A stretch of DNA of 64,000 nt from CAVPLU01 sp964601325 (GTDB taxonomy: Archaea > Thermoproteota > Bathyarchaeia > 40CM-2-53-6), in the NCBI GenBank assembly GCA_964601325.1, contig CAZRNA010000002.1, positions 15,842 to 79,841 of the forward strand, written 5' to 3'. Under the pieces are notes generated by a model, which was not told the DNA's origin, made no database searches, and was given only the letters and a program-made list of their open reading frames with translations. The stretch's first letter is position 1. Every line of letters starts with the position of its first letter. Positions 18,218 through 26,663 of the stretch are shown in pieces. Position numbers and translations under genes: made by a program.

Positions 18218-18584
18218 GTCTCTTCATCTCCTTTGCCTGATTCACGTAGTCAACCATTGTCCAGCTCTCGTGCTGTGTGAAGTCCAATCCGAGGCGATTG
18301 TAGAAGTCCTTCGCGATCATTCTTTCTATGACGTCGGCAACTGATCGCACTAGTTCCCCGAGAGCCTTGTGGAAAGCTGGGAGTTTCTCAGGGATCTCTT
18401 CGCGCTTGATTCCGTACGTCGTCTCAAGGCGTTCGTAGATGGTTTCGCGCACAATCTCGCCCGGCACAGCCAAGCCGAAATCGACGGCTTCCAGTAGAGC
18501 TTCATCTAGCCGAACTGGTTTAGCCATCGAGTATGCCCCACCATAGTCAGACGTGGTAACAATGAACGAACAGTGCTTGGTCAT
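18210..18584 (-). CDS. NitrOD5-type archaeal output-domain protein
   Basis: 124 residues. The pattern RLDEALLEAVDFGLAVPGE, then VRETIYERLETTYGIKREEIPEK, AFHKALGEL, and finally a C-terminal W-T-x-V-D-Y-V resembles the small NitrOD5 family, described as a signalling output domain in Nitrososphaeria and related archaea. This is recalled from family memory, not searched. ATG 18527 (MAKPVRLDEALL), preceded by GGTGGGG, fits the family N-terminus better than 18584. Its end overlaps the start of the giant kinase by 8 bp, so it is the first gene of a three-gene signalling operon. A TTTTTGATAATA stretch about 50 bp upstream may be the promoter. It may be a partner or regulator of the kinase. Confidence 0.6.
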   Translation of the reverse strand: MTKHCSFIVTTSDYGGAYSMAKPVRLDEALLEAVDFGLAVPGEIVRETIYERLETTYGIKREEIPEKLPAFHKALGELVRSVADVIERMIAKDFYNRLGLDFTQHESWTMVDYVNQAKEMKRHG

Positions 18585-19092
18585 ACGATGAATTAAGGGT
18601 GTGTAGACGGGTTGCTGGCGTTTCTATGATATTATCAAAAACGAGGGCGTGGTGATGTCGCATCTAACGTATCCGAGCCCCCCTCGACCTCGCCATCATG
18701 TGTTAGGAGTCTCGTCATGCCCTTGTCGCGAGTTCTGAACAGCTTATCTGTTTCAAGAGCTCCGTCCGCAATAGCCGGGATTGCACGTCGAAAACGTGGC
18801 GCATCACCTGTCCCTCCAGCTCATTGCCTACCTCCTATTGGTCCACTGAGTCCACACACGCAAGATCACTCCTCTTCAGCACGTGTTTGTCTTCGCGTTC
18901 GAGATAGTCTAGAGAGAAACTCCCCAGCAAGGGCTCAGCGTGATTGTCGTTTGTTCGTCTGACCATCGGAACGACCGATTGTGTGACATTCAACCGAAAA
19001 GGTGGCGCACGGTTATTATAGAAGAGCCATGTTCGTCTCGGCCGAAAAGGGCAACCAAGCATGAGACCCCGCAATCGTGAAGGGAGCACACA
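18585..19092. other. 508-bp divergent intergenic region
   Basis: It separates the signalling operon (minus) from the P-type ATPase (plus). An AT-rich TTATTATAG at about 19012-19020 may be the ATPase TATA box, and GGGAG at about 19082-19086 is its Shine-Dalgarno. The small ORFs here have no coding character that I can support. Confidence 0.5.
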
Positions 19093-20550
19093 TTGTCATA
19101 TGATCACGCAGCTTTCTCCGAGACCGAGCGGATTCTCGATGAGCTTGGGTCTTCCCCTAGTGGTCTCTCATCTGCCAAAGCCAACATAAGACTGCAAGAG
19201 TTCGGGCCGAACGTTCTCCCTTCAGCCAAAAAGGTGAACTTCCTTCAGAGGTTTGTCTCACAGTTCAGAAACCTGTTCAATGTCCTCCTGATCATCGCCT
19301 CCGCACTGTCTTTCTTCAGCGGATGGATCTACAACGACGCGGGCTCCATACAGATGGGGCTAGCGATCCTCAGCGTAGTCGTACTAAACGCCTTCTTCAG
19401 CTTGTTCCAAGAGTACCGAGCCGAGAAAGCCGTTCAAGCCATAGCGAGACTGGTCCCATCAAACGCAAAGGTACTGAGAGATGGCAAAGAAATAGAGGTA
19501 GACATAGCCAACATAGTTGAAGGCGACATACTCGTTCTGGAAGAAGGCGACCGGGTTCCGGCAGATGCACGCTTGATTAGTGCATTTGAAACTTCTGTCG
19601 ACAACTCCATCCTCACGGGCGAATCAGAACCGCAAAGAAGATTCGCAACAATGGCGCCCGGAGCAATATACAGCATAACCGATTACCAGAATATCATATT
19701 CGCAGGAACAACCATTGTCTCTGGAATTGCCCGCGCAGTTGTGCTGAGCACCGGCAAGACTACCGAGTTCGGCAAGATCGTTACGTTATCACGTGAAATT
19801 AAGGAGCCATCGAGTCCGCTACAGCAGGAAATCGATTACACCGCCAAAGTCAACTTCGTGCTGGCAGTACTCGTGGGCGCGATCTTCTTTGCAGTCGCAA
19901 GACTTTTCGTGAATCTGAACATGGTTGACAGTCTCCTCTTTGCTATTGGAGTAATGGTTTCGCTTGTTCCTGAAGGATTCCAACTGACAGTCTCGCTCTC
20001 GCTTGCCCTGACAGCTCTTGCAATGTCCAAGAGGAACGTTGTTGTCAAGCGGCTCGCATCTGTTGAGACTCTGGGATCAACAACCGTGATGTGTGTTGAC
20101 AAGACCGGCACGATTACCAGCGGCGAAATGATGCTGAAGAAACTCTGGGCCAACGGCGAGATACTCGAAATCACAGGGGACGGATACAGCCCAGAAGGGT
20201 TCGTCACGGTTCAAGGTCGCAAGACAAACGGGGCTGAGAGAGAACACATGCTGAGGCTGTTCGAGACGGCGGCCTTCTGCAACAACGCGAAGCTGGTGCC
20301 TCCGTCCGATAGAATTCCAAGATGGACGATTCTAGGCGACCCGACGGATGGCGCATTCATGGTGTTTGCAGGTAAGGGAGATTTTAACGTCAGCCAAGCG
20401 ATGTCAGAGAATCCTCGGGTAGGCTTGCTGCCATTCGATTCAAAGAGAAGAATGATGACAAGTATCCACAGAACCTCCGACGATGGGCTTGTCGCGTATA
20501 CGAAAGGTGCCTCCATGAAGTCCTCACGAAATCGATTAGCCTTCTTCTAG
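19093..20550 (+). CDS. P2-type cation-transporting ATPase, 5' part (frameshifted)
   Basis: 485 residues ending at an early stop. It holds the N-terminal cation-ATPase domain (SSAKANIRLQEFGPN), M1-M4, the actuator TGES, the M4 element SLVPEGFQLTVSLSLALT, and the phosphorylation motif DKTGTIT, then most of the nucleotide domain (LLPFDSKRRMMTS, AYTKGA). At 20511-20514 the reading frame should move to the frame of the downstream ORF, since homologous sequence continues there as HEVLTKS. The start is TTG 19093 with GGGAG eight bases before. Family members pump Ca2+, Na+, K+ or similar ions; the PEGF motif does not settle which. A single missing base (CCTCC for CCTCCC) explains the break, so this is either a draft error or a fresh pseudogene. 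Confidence 0.85.
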   Translation: MSYDHAAFSETERILDELGSSPSGLSSAKANIRLQEFGPNVLPSAKKVNFLQRFVSQFRNLFNVLLIIASALSFFSGWIYNDAGSIQMGLAILSVVVLNAFFSLFQEYRAEKAVQAIARLVPSNAKVLRDGKEIEVDIANIVEGDILVLEEGDRVPADARLISAFETSVDNSILTGESEPQRRFATMAPGAIYSITDYQNIIFAGTTIVSGIARAVVLSTGKTTEFGKIVTLSREIKEPSSPLQQEIDYTAKVNFVLAVLVGAIFFAVARLFVNLNMVDSLLFAIGVMVSLVPEGFQLTVSLSLALTALAMSKRNVVVKRLASVETLGSTTVMCVDKTGTITSGEMMLKKLWANGEILEITGDGYSPEGFVTVQGRKTNGAEREHMLRLFETAAFCNNAKLVPPSDRIPRWTILGDPTDGAFMVFAGKGDFNVSQAMSENPRVGLLPFDSKRRMMTSIHRTSDDGLVAYTKGASMKSSRNRLAFF

Positions 20551-21875
20551 GCGATCAGTACGTTAGACTCGATGAGAATGCCAAGAGCACCATCGAGCGC
20601 CAGATTGATGATTTTGCTGCACAAGGGTTCAGGGTACTCGCACTGGCCATACGCGTACTTCCAGACGATCTGAAGGAATTCACATCTGAGACCGTGGAAA
20701 AGGACTTGATGTTTCTTGGCTTGGCCGCCTTGTTCGATCCACCTAGACCCAACATTGAATCCGCAGTCAAAGAGGCCAGGCACGCCGGAATGCGCGTAAT
20801 CATGGTAACAGGAGATCATGAACTGACAGCTGAGGCAATTGCGGAGCGGGTAGGAATCATCACTTCGCCCGATCATCTCGTAGTCTCAGGGTATGAACTC
20901 AACAAACTTCCCGATGATGAATTATCAAACGTACTGGACAAGCAGGAGATCCTGTTCGCGAGAACGACACCCGAGCAGAAACTGAGGATAGTGCGAGCTC
21001 TCAGAGCAAAAGGCGAAACAGTAGCAGTCACTGGAGACGGCGTGAATGATGCTCCCGCATTGATGGAAGCAGAAGTCGGGATAGCCATGGGTGTAGGTGG
21101 CACCGACGTGGCAAGAGAATCTGCTGACATGGTTCTACTCGATAACAATTTCATCTCAATGGTCGAAGGCGTGAGACTCGGAAGAGGCATGTTCGATAAC
21201 CTCAAGAAATTCGTCTACTACGTCTTCACTCACAACTGGGCCGAACTAGTTGCATTCATTGTATTCGTGCTTCTTCAAGTTCCGCTACCATTACTGGTGG
21301 TTCAGGTACTCGCGATAGATTTAGCAGTGGAAGTCTTCCCATCATTAGCACTCGTCATGGAGCCCCCGGAACCAGACGTCATGAATAGACCGCCCCGTCG
21401 TCTAGGCAGCAGGCTCATCGACGCACCGATCCTGCTCCGGGCACTCTATGTTGGAATCATAGTAGGCGTTGGGTCTCTCGTCTGGGCATTTCATACCTGG
21501 ATGACAGCGGGATGGAGTTTTGGCCAAGCGACAGTAGGGGATCCTCTGGTCTACGCCAAGGGTACAACGATCGTGATGGTGGGCATCATTGCAGGCCAGT
21601 TAGGCAACTTCTTCTCTGCACGAACAAGCTCCCGCTCAGCATTCAGATTGAATCCTCTGAGAAACCGATGGCTCTTCTTGGCCATATTGGCGCAGGTTGC
21701 TATTCTTGCGGCAATGGTCTACGCGCCCTTCCTCCAGCCATTGTTCCGAACAGCCTCGCTCTCTCTAACTGACTGGATCATCCTTTACAGCTTGGCGCCT
21801 ATGGTGCTCCTTATTGAAGAAATGAGAAAGATAATCACGAAGAGTATGGCGAAAGGCCGGACGAGTCGTGGCTAG
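20514..21875 (+). CDS. P2-type cation-transporting ATPase, 3' part
   Basis: Continuation of the preceding gene in another frame. Homology begins at 20514, although the first usual start codon is GTG 20694. It carries DPPRP, the hinge TGDGVNDAPAL, and M5-M10 with VQVLAIDLAVEVFPSLAL and an EPPEPDVMNRPPR loop typical of P2 ATPases. With one base restored the whole gene would be 2784 bp (927 residues), the normal size for the family. The C-terminal membrane part is intact to the stop at 21875. As sequenced, this half alone could not be a pump because the phosphorylated Asp is in the other fragment. Confidence 0.85.
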   Translation, partial: HEVLTKSISLLLGDQYVRLDENAKSTIERQIDDFAAQGFRVLALAIRVLPDDLKEFTSETVEKDLMFLGLAALFDPPRPNIESAVKEARHAGMRVIMVTGDHELTAEAIAERVGIITSPDHLVVSGYELNKLPDDELSNVLDKQEILFARTTPEQKLRIVRALRAKGETVAVTGDGVNDAPALMEAEVGIAMGVGGTDVARESADMVLLDNNFISMVEGVRLGRGMFDNLKKFVYYVFTHNWAELVAFIVFVLLQVPLPLLVVQVLAIDLAVEVFPSLALVMEPPEPDVMNRPPRRLGSRLIDAPILLRALYVGIIVGVGSLVWAFHTWMTAGWSFGQATVGDPLVYAKGTTIVMVGIIAGQLGNFFSARTSSRSAFRLNPLRNRWLFLAILAQVAILAAMVYAPFLQPLFRTASLSLTDWIILYSLAPMVLLIEEMRKIITKSMAKGRTSRG

Positions 21876-21931
21876 ATTCGCTTTTCTATATGTGAGCACC
21901 AAAGAGGACACTAGAGGGAAGGTGGAATTCG

Positions 21932-22270
21932 ATGCCTGCAGTCCTTAACGAGCAGGATGCGAAACGGAACGCGCTTTCCGCTTTCTTTGACTTTCACAGG
22001 GAATTAGCAGACACAACCACTCACGCGGTGAGGCTGTCTCCCGACCGGGCAACCCCGGGCCTCGAACTTGAGAAGGACTCCTTCACGGAGAAGGATGTGG
22101 AATGTCGTCAAACCGGTGGCGGGTGGGTTTGTGTAATTCACCATCTTCACATGTCAAAGACTTCGAAAGGCATGCCACACACTTTCGAATACGAGGTCAA
22201 AGATGACCCAGCGAAGGCTAGATGTGACTGCAAGCCAACTGGTCGACCGATTCGCCCGTTTCTGGGGTAG
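21932..22270 (+). CDS. Small hypothetical protein
   Basis: 112 residues, not recognised. A good GGAAGGTGGA Shine-Dalgarno lies about 7 bases before the ATG, and the gene follows the ATPase by 56 bp on the same strand. The middle reads like an antiparallel sheet (GGGWVCVIHHLHM, THFEYEV-like spacing), with charged ends and two Cys in ARCDCKP near the C-terminus. It is probably cytosolic. Co-transcription with the ATPase is possible, but no function can be assigned. Confidence 0.5.
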   Translation: MPAVLNEQDAKRNALSAFFDFHRELADTTTHAVRLSPDRATPGLELEKDSFTEKDVECRQTGGGWVCVIHHLHMSKTSKGMPHTFEYEVKDDPAKARCDCKPTGRPIRPFLG

Positions 22271-22311
22271 AATCGACGGATCTGCTTGACATGTGGAGGT
22301 TTCAAGTCAGC

Positions 22312-23115
22312 CTAGTCAACCAATAGCTGCCTGACTTTTCGATTGATCTGCTCGGTGGAGCATGCGATTAGTGAATCGTAATTCTCTGTGATCGGGTTGC
22401 CACGAATGTCAGTTGCAACGCCTCCGGCTTCTTCCAGTATCAATAGTCCTGCGGCTATGTCGACAATTCTGCTGTTCTTGGTGAAGTCTAGGAAACCGTC
22501 GAGTGTTCCGCATGCGGTGTAGGCGAGCGAAATTGCACATGAACCAACGCTACGGAAGCTTTTCAATGGAAGGCCGAACTTGCGGAAGGCCTCAACGAAT
22601 TTGGTGAACTTCTTCTCGTCCGCGGCTGTGTGAAGATCCAAGTCGAACAGGCAGTCTTTGAATGGTCTTTCTTGGTTAGTGTGAATCTCCGAGCCGTCCA
22701 TGAACGCACCATGTCCCTTCTCGGCGGAGAACATCTTCCGATTCATCGGCTCATAGATCACCGCCATCACGTGCTCAAGCGCCGGAAAGCTTAGGACTTC
22801 AATCGAGATCGAGAAGAGCGGGATGCCCCGTTTGTAATTCGAGCTTCCGTCGAGCGGGTCCAAGATCACCCTGTACTCTGGTTTACCGAAGACGACGCGC
22901 CCTGCTTCTTCGGACATGACTTCGATGTTGCCGATCTCTTTCAGGCGTTTGAGGACGATCTGCTCGGAGAGACTGTCGGCGCGGATGGTCTCGTCTCCAG
23001 AGTCACCGATCCCAATTATCTCTGACAGATGTTTCTTGCCGAAGTCTCTTGCAAGTCCTTCCCCGGCTTCGCGTGCGATCGAAACAAGATCCTCTAGTTC
23101 CAGTGCGTTCCCCAG
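22312..23115 (-). CDS. Inositol-monophosphatase-family phosphatase, start not canonical
   Basis: About 267 residues if begun at CTG 23115, the family size. Metal-site elements are GDETIRAD, SEEAG (Glu70-type ligand), LDPLDGSSN (the DPxDGxxN signature) and late IVDIAAGLLILEEAGG. Archaeal members dephosphorylate inositol-1-phosphate and often fructose-1,6-bisphosphate. The first ATG in frame (22917) removes about 66 residues, including GDET and the N-terminal helices, so it is not the true start. The frame is open back to the TAG that ends the upstream ACT gene, and no ATG, GTG or TTG lies between. Either CTG directly after that stop is used or a base is wrong. The tight junction indicates translational coupling with the ACT-domain gene. 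Confidence 0.8.
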   Translation of the reverse strand: MGNALELEDLVSIAREAGEGLARDFGKKHLSEIIGIGDSGDETIRADSLSEQIVLKRLKEIGNIEVMSEEAGRVVFGKPEYRVILDPLDGSSNYKRGIPLFSISIEVLSFPALEHVMAVIYEPMNRKMFSAEKGHGAFMDGSEIHTNQERPFKDCLFDLDLHTAADEKKFTKFVEAFRKFGLPLKSFRSVGSCAISLAYTACGTLDGFLDFTKNSRIVDIAAGLLILEEAGGVATDIRGNPITENYDSLIACSTEQINRKVRQLLVD

Positions 23116-23634
23116 CTAGTACGTGGCAACCTTCGTTACGCCTCGAATCTTAAGCATCTTCTGAATCGCATCGCCGGATGGCTCTCGCTCTACCACAAGC
23201 GTGAGTTTCGGTTCCGGAGTCAGATCCGGATCGTCGGCGACAGCTTGCCGAATCGCGATGCCTTCCTGAGAGATCAATGACGACGCTTCAGTGACGATTC
23301 CGACCGCGTGAGGATCCGCGTAGATCTCTATCACGCGGTAGCCGAGAAAGCGAGCGACATTCGCGAGGAATGGGCCCGCAGGCTTGAGACCTTTGAAGAC
23401 GGGCTGTAACACAGGATCGGATTCGATGATTTGAGCGGTTTCTCTGACGGTGCGTCGGTCGACACCGATTGCGCGAGCCATTTTGAGTTCGGATTGTTCC
23501 ACGTCTCCGCAGAAGATCTTGCCTTCTTTGACGCTTAGTCCTAGTTCTACCAGTGTTCTGGCGACTTTGAGGCGGCCTGGGTAGTCTGCGAGGCGGTGGG
23601 ATATCTGTCTCCACATCTGTACTTCAACGTACAT
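23116..23634 (-). CDS. ACT-domain regulator of amino-acid metabolism (COG2150-like)
   Basis: 172 residues. The N-terminal half is a helix-turn-helix-like region (RLKVARTLVELGLSV, MARAIGVDRRTVRETAQII). The C-terminal half is an ACT-type beta-alpha-beta fold (RVIEIYADPHAVGIVTEAS, LTLVVEREPSGDAI). This is the arrangement of the archaeal predicted regulators of amino-acid metabolism. It is divergent from trpB2 across 176 bp, so control of tryptophan or related synthesis is plausible. A TTTAAA at 23652-23657, about 20 bp before the ATG, may be its TATA box. M7 is a possible later start. Its stop abuts the phosphatase gene downstream. Confidence 0.7.
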   Translation of the reverse strand: MYVEVQMWRQISHRLADYPGRLKVARTLVELGLSVKEGKIFCGDVEQSELKMARAIGVDRRTVRETAQIIESDPVLQPVFKGLKPAGPFLANVARFLGYRVIEIYADPHAVGIVTEASSLISQEGIAIRQAVADDPDLTPEPKLTLVVEREPSGDAIQKMLKIRGVTKVATY

Positions 23635-23810
23635 TATGATACAACGTAGCTTTAAATCAGACGTTGGCCTATTCGGCGGCCAATCCGGAGGTCAAATCCG
23701 ATGACAGGTGACCGCGTTTGGACGGCAGACAGCCAACAACCGTTTGACTGAACCTCCATACATGGATCAAGACGCATCGAAACGGCCTCCGAAAGTTTTG
23801 GTGAAATCAA

Positions 23811-25163
23811 ATGTCGAATAGAAACCACTGTGCAACATTCCTGAACCAAGATGAGATACCGACCTCGTGGTACAACATCCAGGCGGACCTCCCCGAACCA
23901 CTTCCGCCGCTGCTCCACCCGGGCACGAAACAACCGCTGAGCCCGGGCTTACATCCTAGAATATGGGCAGAAGAACTCGTACGCCAAGAAGACTCCAAAG
24001 AACGCTACATCAAGATACCGGATGAAGTGCTCGACGCGTACCTGCGGATGCCTCGACCCACACCACTATTCCGAGCGCGCCGTCTTGAAGCGTACCTGAA
24101 GACGCCTGCTAAGATCTACTTCAAATGTGAGTACACAAATGCCGCCGGCAGCCACAAACCGAATACCGCGATAGCTCAGGCGTACTACTGCAAGGCCCAA
24201 GGAACCGAGCGAGTCGTCACGGAGACCGGTGCAGGTCAATGGGGCTCGGCCCTCGCGATGGCGGCCGCCTTCTTCGACCTGAAATGCCGAGCGTACATGG
24301 TTCGCGTCAGCCACGACCAGAAACCTGGCCGCCGAATCATGATGGAAACTTGGGGCGCAGAAGTATTCCCATCCCCAAGCAACCAGACAAAGTTCGGCCG
24401 AAGCCTACTCAAGGAGAACAAGAATCATCCAGGCACGTTAGGAATCGCAATCAGCGAAGCCATCGAGGACACACTCGCCAACGAGAACACACGCTACTGC
24501 CTCGGCTCAGTACTGAATCACGTGCTAATGCATCAAACCGTCGTGGGATTGGAAGCGAAGAAACAATTCGAAATGCTAGACACGTATCCTGACATTGCTA
24601 TCGGCTGTGTTGGCGGCGGATCCAACTTCGCAGGCTTCTCATTCCCATTCATGATGGATAAGCTGCAAGGAAAGAAGAACACAGACTTCATCGCTTGCGA
24701 GTCCAAGGCGGTGCCACATACGACGCGGGGAGTCTACACATACGATTTCGGAGACACAGCTGAAACAACACCACTTGCGAAGATGTTGACGCTCGGACAC
24801 AAGTACGCTTGCCCGCCCGTTCATGCGGGAGGTCTACGGTATCACGGCATGGCGCCGCTCATTTCCTATATGATCAACAAGAAATTCATGAGATCAGTAG
24901 CCTACACACAGAAAGAGATCTTCGACGCAGCACAAATCCTCGCACGCACAGAAGGACTGATCCCGGCACCCGAGACAGCCCACGCCATAAAATGCGCAAT
25001 TGACGAAGCGCTTGCCTGCAAGAAGACGGGCGAAGCCAAAGTAATCGCCTTCAACTGCAGCGGCCACGGCCTTCTAGACCTATCAGCATACGAGATGTTC
25101 CTGGCAGGAAAGATCAAGGAGTTCGAACCTGCGAAAATTACAGTGCCCACATACGTCAAGTGA
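23811..25163 (+). CDS. trpB: Tryptophan synthase beta-like protein, TrpB2 type
   Basis: 450 residues, the longer TrpB2 form. PLP Lys116 is in GSHKPNTA, the substrate Glu is in TETGAGQWGSA, the phosphate-binding loop is CVGGGSNFAG, and SGHG closes the active site near the C-terminus. TrpB2 enzymes condense indole and serine, and some also work with O-phosphoserine. There is no trpA or other trp gene nearby, so an indole-salvage or lone role is possible. The ATG at 23811 has GGTGA about 8 bases before it. The divergent ACT-domain gene is a likely regulator. Confidence 0.92.
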   Translation: MSNRNHCATFLNQDEIPTSWYNIQADLPEPLPPLLHPGTKQPLSPGLHPRIWAEELVRQEDSKERYIKIPDEVLDAYLRMPRPTPLFRARRLEAYLKTPAKIYFKCEYTNAAGSHKPNTAIAQAYYCKAQGTERVVTETGAGQWGSALAMAAAFFDLKCRAYMVRVSHDQKPGRRIMMETWGAEVFPSPSNQTKFGRSLLKENKNHPGTLGIAISEAIEDTLANENTRYCLGSVLNHVLMHQTVVGLEAKKQFEMLDTYPDIAIGCVGGGSNFAGFSFPFMMDKLQGKKNTDFIACESKAVPHTTRGVYTYDFGDTAETTPLAKMLTLGHKYACPPVHAGGLRYHGMAPLISYMINKKFMRSVAYTQKEIFDAAQILARTEGLIPAPETAHAIKCAIDEALACKKTGEAKVIAFNCSGHGLLDLSAYEMFLAGKIKEFEPAKITVPTYVK

Positions 25164-25309
25164 ACGCCCGCCCTCGCCTAGGGCGTTTCCCCCCATTTTT
25201 TTCTCTTGATTCTTCTCTCCTCGAAGGTTGAATCGTCTAGACTCGATGACGTTCCAAAGGCTTTTGTCCCGCAAGGGCGTAGGTCTGACCGCGTGAAGGT
25301 GCCGGGGAG

Positions 25310-25546
25310 ATGGCTTTGGCCTTCGTGATGATAGCTGCAGAGACGGGCAGAGAAAGTGAAATTATGGATGAGCTGAAGAAGATTGAGCACGTCAGGGAAG
25401 CCTGTCTGACCTATGGCGCCTATGATGTTGTCGCAGAAGTTGAAACTGAGACAAGGGAGAAACTTGAGGAAATCATAACCGGGAAGATTCGCAGAATAGG
25501 CGGCGTCAGATCAACGCTGACCTTGGTGGTTGTAGAAGAAGCATAG
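25310..25546 (+). CDS. Stand-alone Lrp/AsnC ligand-binding (RAM) domain
   Basis: 78 residues forming one dimeric alpha-beta barrel unit: AFVMIAAETG (strand), MDELKKIEHVREACLTYGAYDVVAEVET (helix and strand with the G-x-Y-D motif), and LTLVVVEE (last strand). There is no DNA-binding domain. Such proteins bind amino acids and can modify partner Lrp regulators or enzymes. It follows trpB2 on the same strand by 146 bp. The ATG at 25310 has GGGGAG about 7 bases upstream. Confidence 0.85.
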   Translation: MALAFVMIAAETGRESEIMDELKKIEHVREACLTYGAYDVVAEVETETREKLEEIITGKIRRIGGVRSTLTLVVVEEA

Positions 25547-25651
25547 AACTTCTCTCTTGACATCAGTCTTTCTGCTGAGGCGCGGAGCCTAGGAACTAGA
25601 ACACACGTCGCAAATTAGCCCACGGGATTCGCAGCATTTGTTTGCTTCGTC

Positions 25652-26075
25652 TTAGTCGGCCAAGGCGAGTCGTGTACGCCCTTTCCCTTGTGCCCACGCA
25701 TTGTAGGCTTTCACGTGTTCCCGTAGCCAGCGAGGGTAGATGCCTGAGAGAGTGGATTGGCAGAAGTCGACTGTCCATTGAACTCTGAAATGGCATCTCT
25801 GGCAGAGTGCAGCCAAATTCCACGGCAAGAGATTCCACTTGTTGCCGTCTAAATGGTGAACCGTGAGCACGTTGGGAGCAGGCCCATTCTTGACTCCGCA
25901 AAGCTCACAACGCCAGCCGGCTCGCCCTCTCACCCATCTTGACACCCTACTCCAGCGTGGCGGATAATCCAGTGCTCCGTGTCTATGTCCCGCATCGTTC
26001 ACAGGTTCCACACCTGAAACAACGTCCGTTAACAAGTTGCTTTCCGCAATATGTGCACATCTCATCTGAGCTCAT
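25652..26075 (-). CDS. Zinc-ribbon/HNH nuclease-like protein, probably frameshifted
   Basis: The C-terminal part shows RVRGRAGWRCELCG, HHLDGNKWNLLPWNL and CQRCHF, the HNH pattern with a structural zinc. An overlapping frame supplies an N-terminal zinc ribbon, MCTYCGKQL and FRCGTCERCG, which ends at a stop exactly where the HNH frame should take over at about 26000. Removing one base there gives a 140-residue protein from ATG 26075 (or 26060). HNH proteins of this size are nucleases of mobile or defence systems, or DNA-processing factors. The immediate neighbours give no partner. As read, the 26065 start in the HNH frame has a non-conserved N-terminus. Confidence 0.6.
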
Positions 26076-26373
26076 GCGCGTCACGTTGGTCTTGTTGGAG
26101 TGAAAGGAATGAGAGGTGATACGAGGCACCCCAGCGAGTCTCAACCGAAACTGCAATCGAGTGAGATGAAGCGCCTCACGAGGGCTCAAACAGACATGGC
26201 GGATGTAGTTGACTGCTGACCCTCCACCTTTGGCAGAGCTGCTTCCGTTCCAGTTCACTCTTGACGGAGGACCATTCAGCTAACATACGAAGCGCCTCAT
26301 CATCCAGCCAATGTCGGATCAGATCGGAAGCCTGACCCTTCTCATGGTTGTGTTCTTCGCAGATCGTTTCTGG

Positions 26374-26562
26374 TCAGCCTCTTGTCTTCGTTGGGGCGAG
26401 CTCGTCAAATGTCATGATTCTTCCGCACACATCGCAGCGGAAGATTGTTTCATCGAGGTCGTTGAATTTCAGCAGAGCAATCGGGACTGGGTGTGGGCAG
26501 ATCTTTGGGTCAACCCAGGGCAGTTGTGGATAATCTCTTAGTCGTCTCGTTCTTCGCATCAT
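26374..26562 (-). CDS. Small putative zinc-binding protein
   Basis: 62 residues: a basic start (MRRTRRLRDYPQLPW), then CPHPVPIALLKF, ETIFRCDVCG and MTFDEL. The CPH...CDVCG spacing could bind one zinc ion. The family is not recognised. It sits between the HNH gene and the divergent lysine-dehydrogenase-like gene. Codon-level evidence is limited, so confidence is modest. Confidence 0.4.
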   Translation of the reverse strand: MMRRTRRLRDYPQLPWVDPKICPHPVPIALLKFNDLDETIFRCDVCGRIMTFDELAPTKTRG

Positions 26563-26663
26563 AAGCAGACGCGAAGCCGTCCTTCGATATGATCGGAAGA
26601 GATGACTGATTGACCGTCTGAGTCCTCAGTGAAAATGGACTGCCGACAATCAGGTTAAATCCA

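Noticed and set aside
18717..18962. 81-residue ORF before the P-type ATPase
   Set aside because: Composition is random-like (Ser/Arg/Pro-rich) and there is no ribosome site or family match.
22312..22917. Short phosphatase from ATG 22917
   Set aside because: It loses the N-terminal helices and the GDET element that are present in frame upstream.
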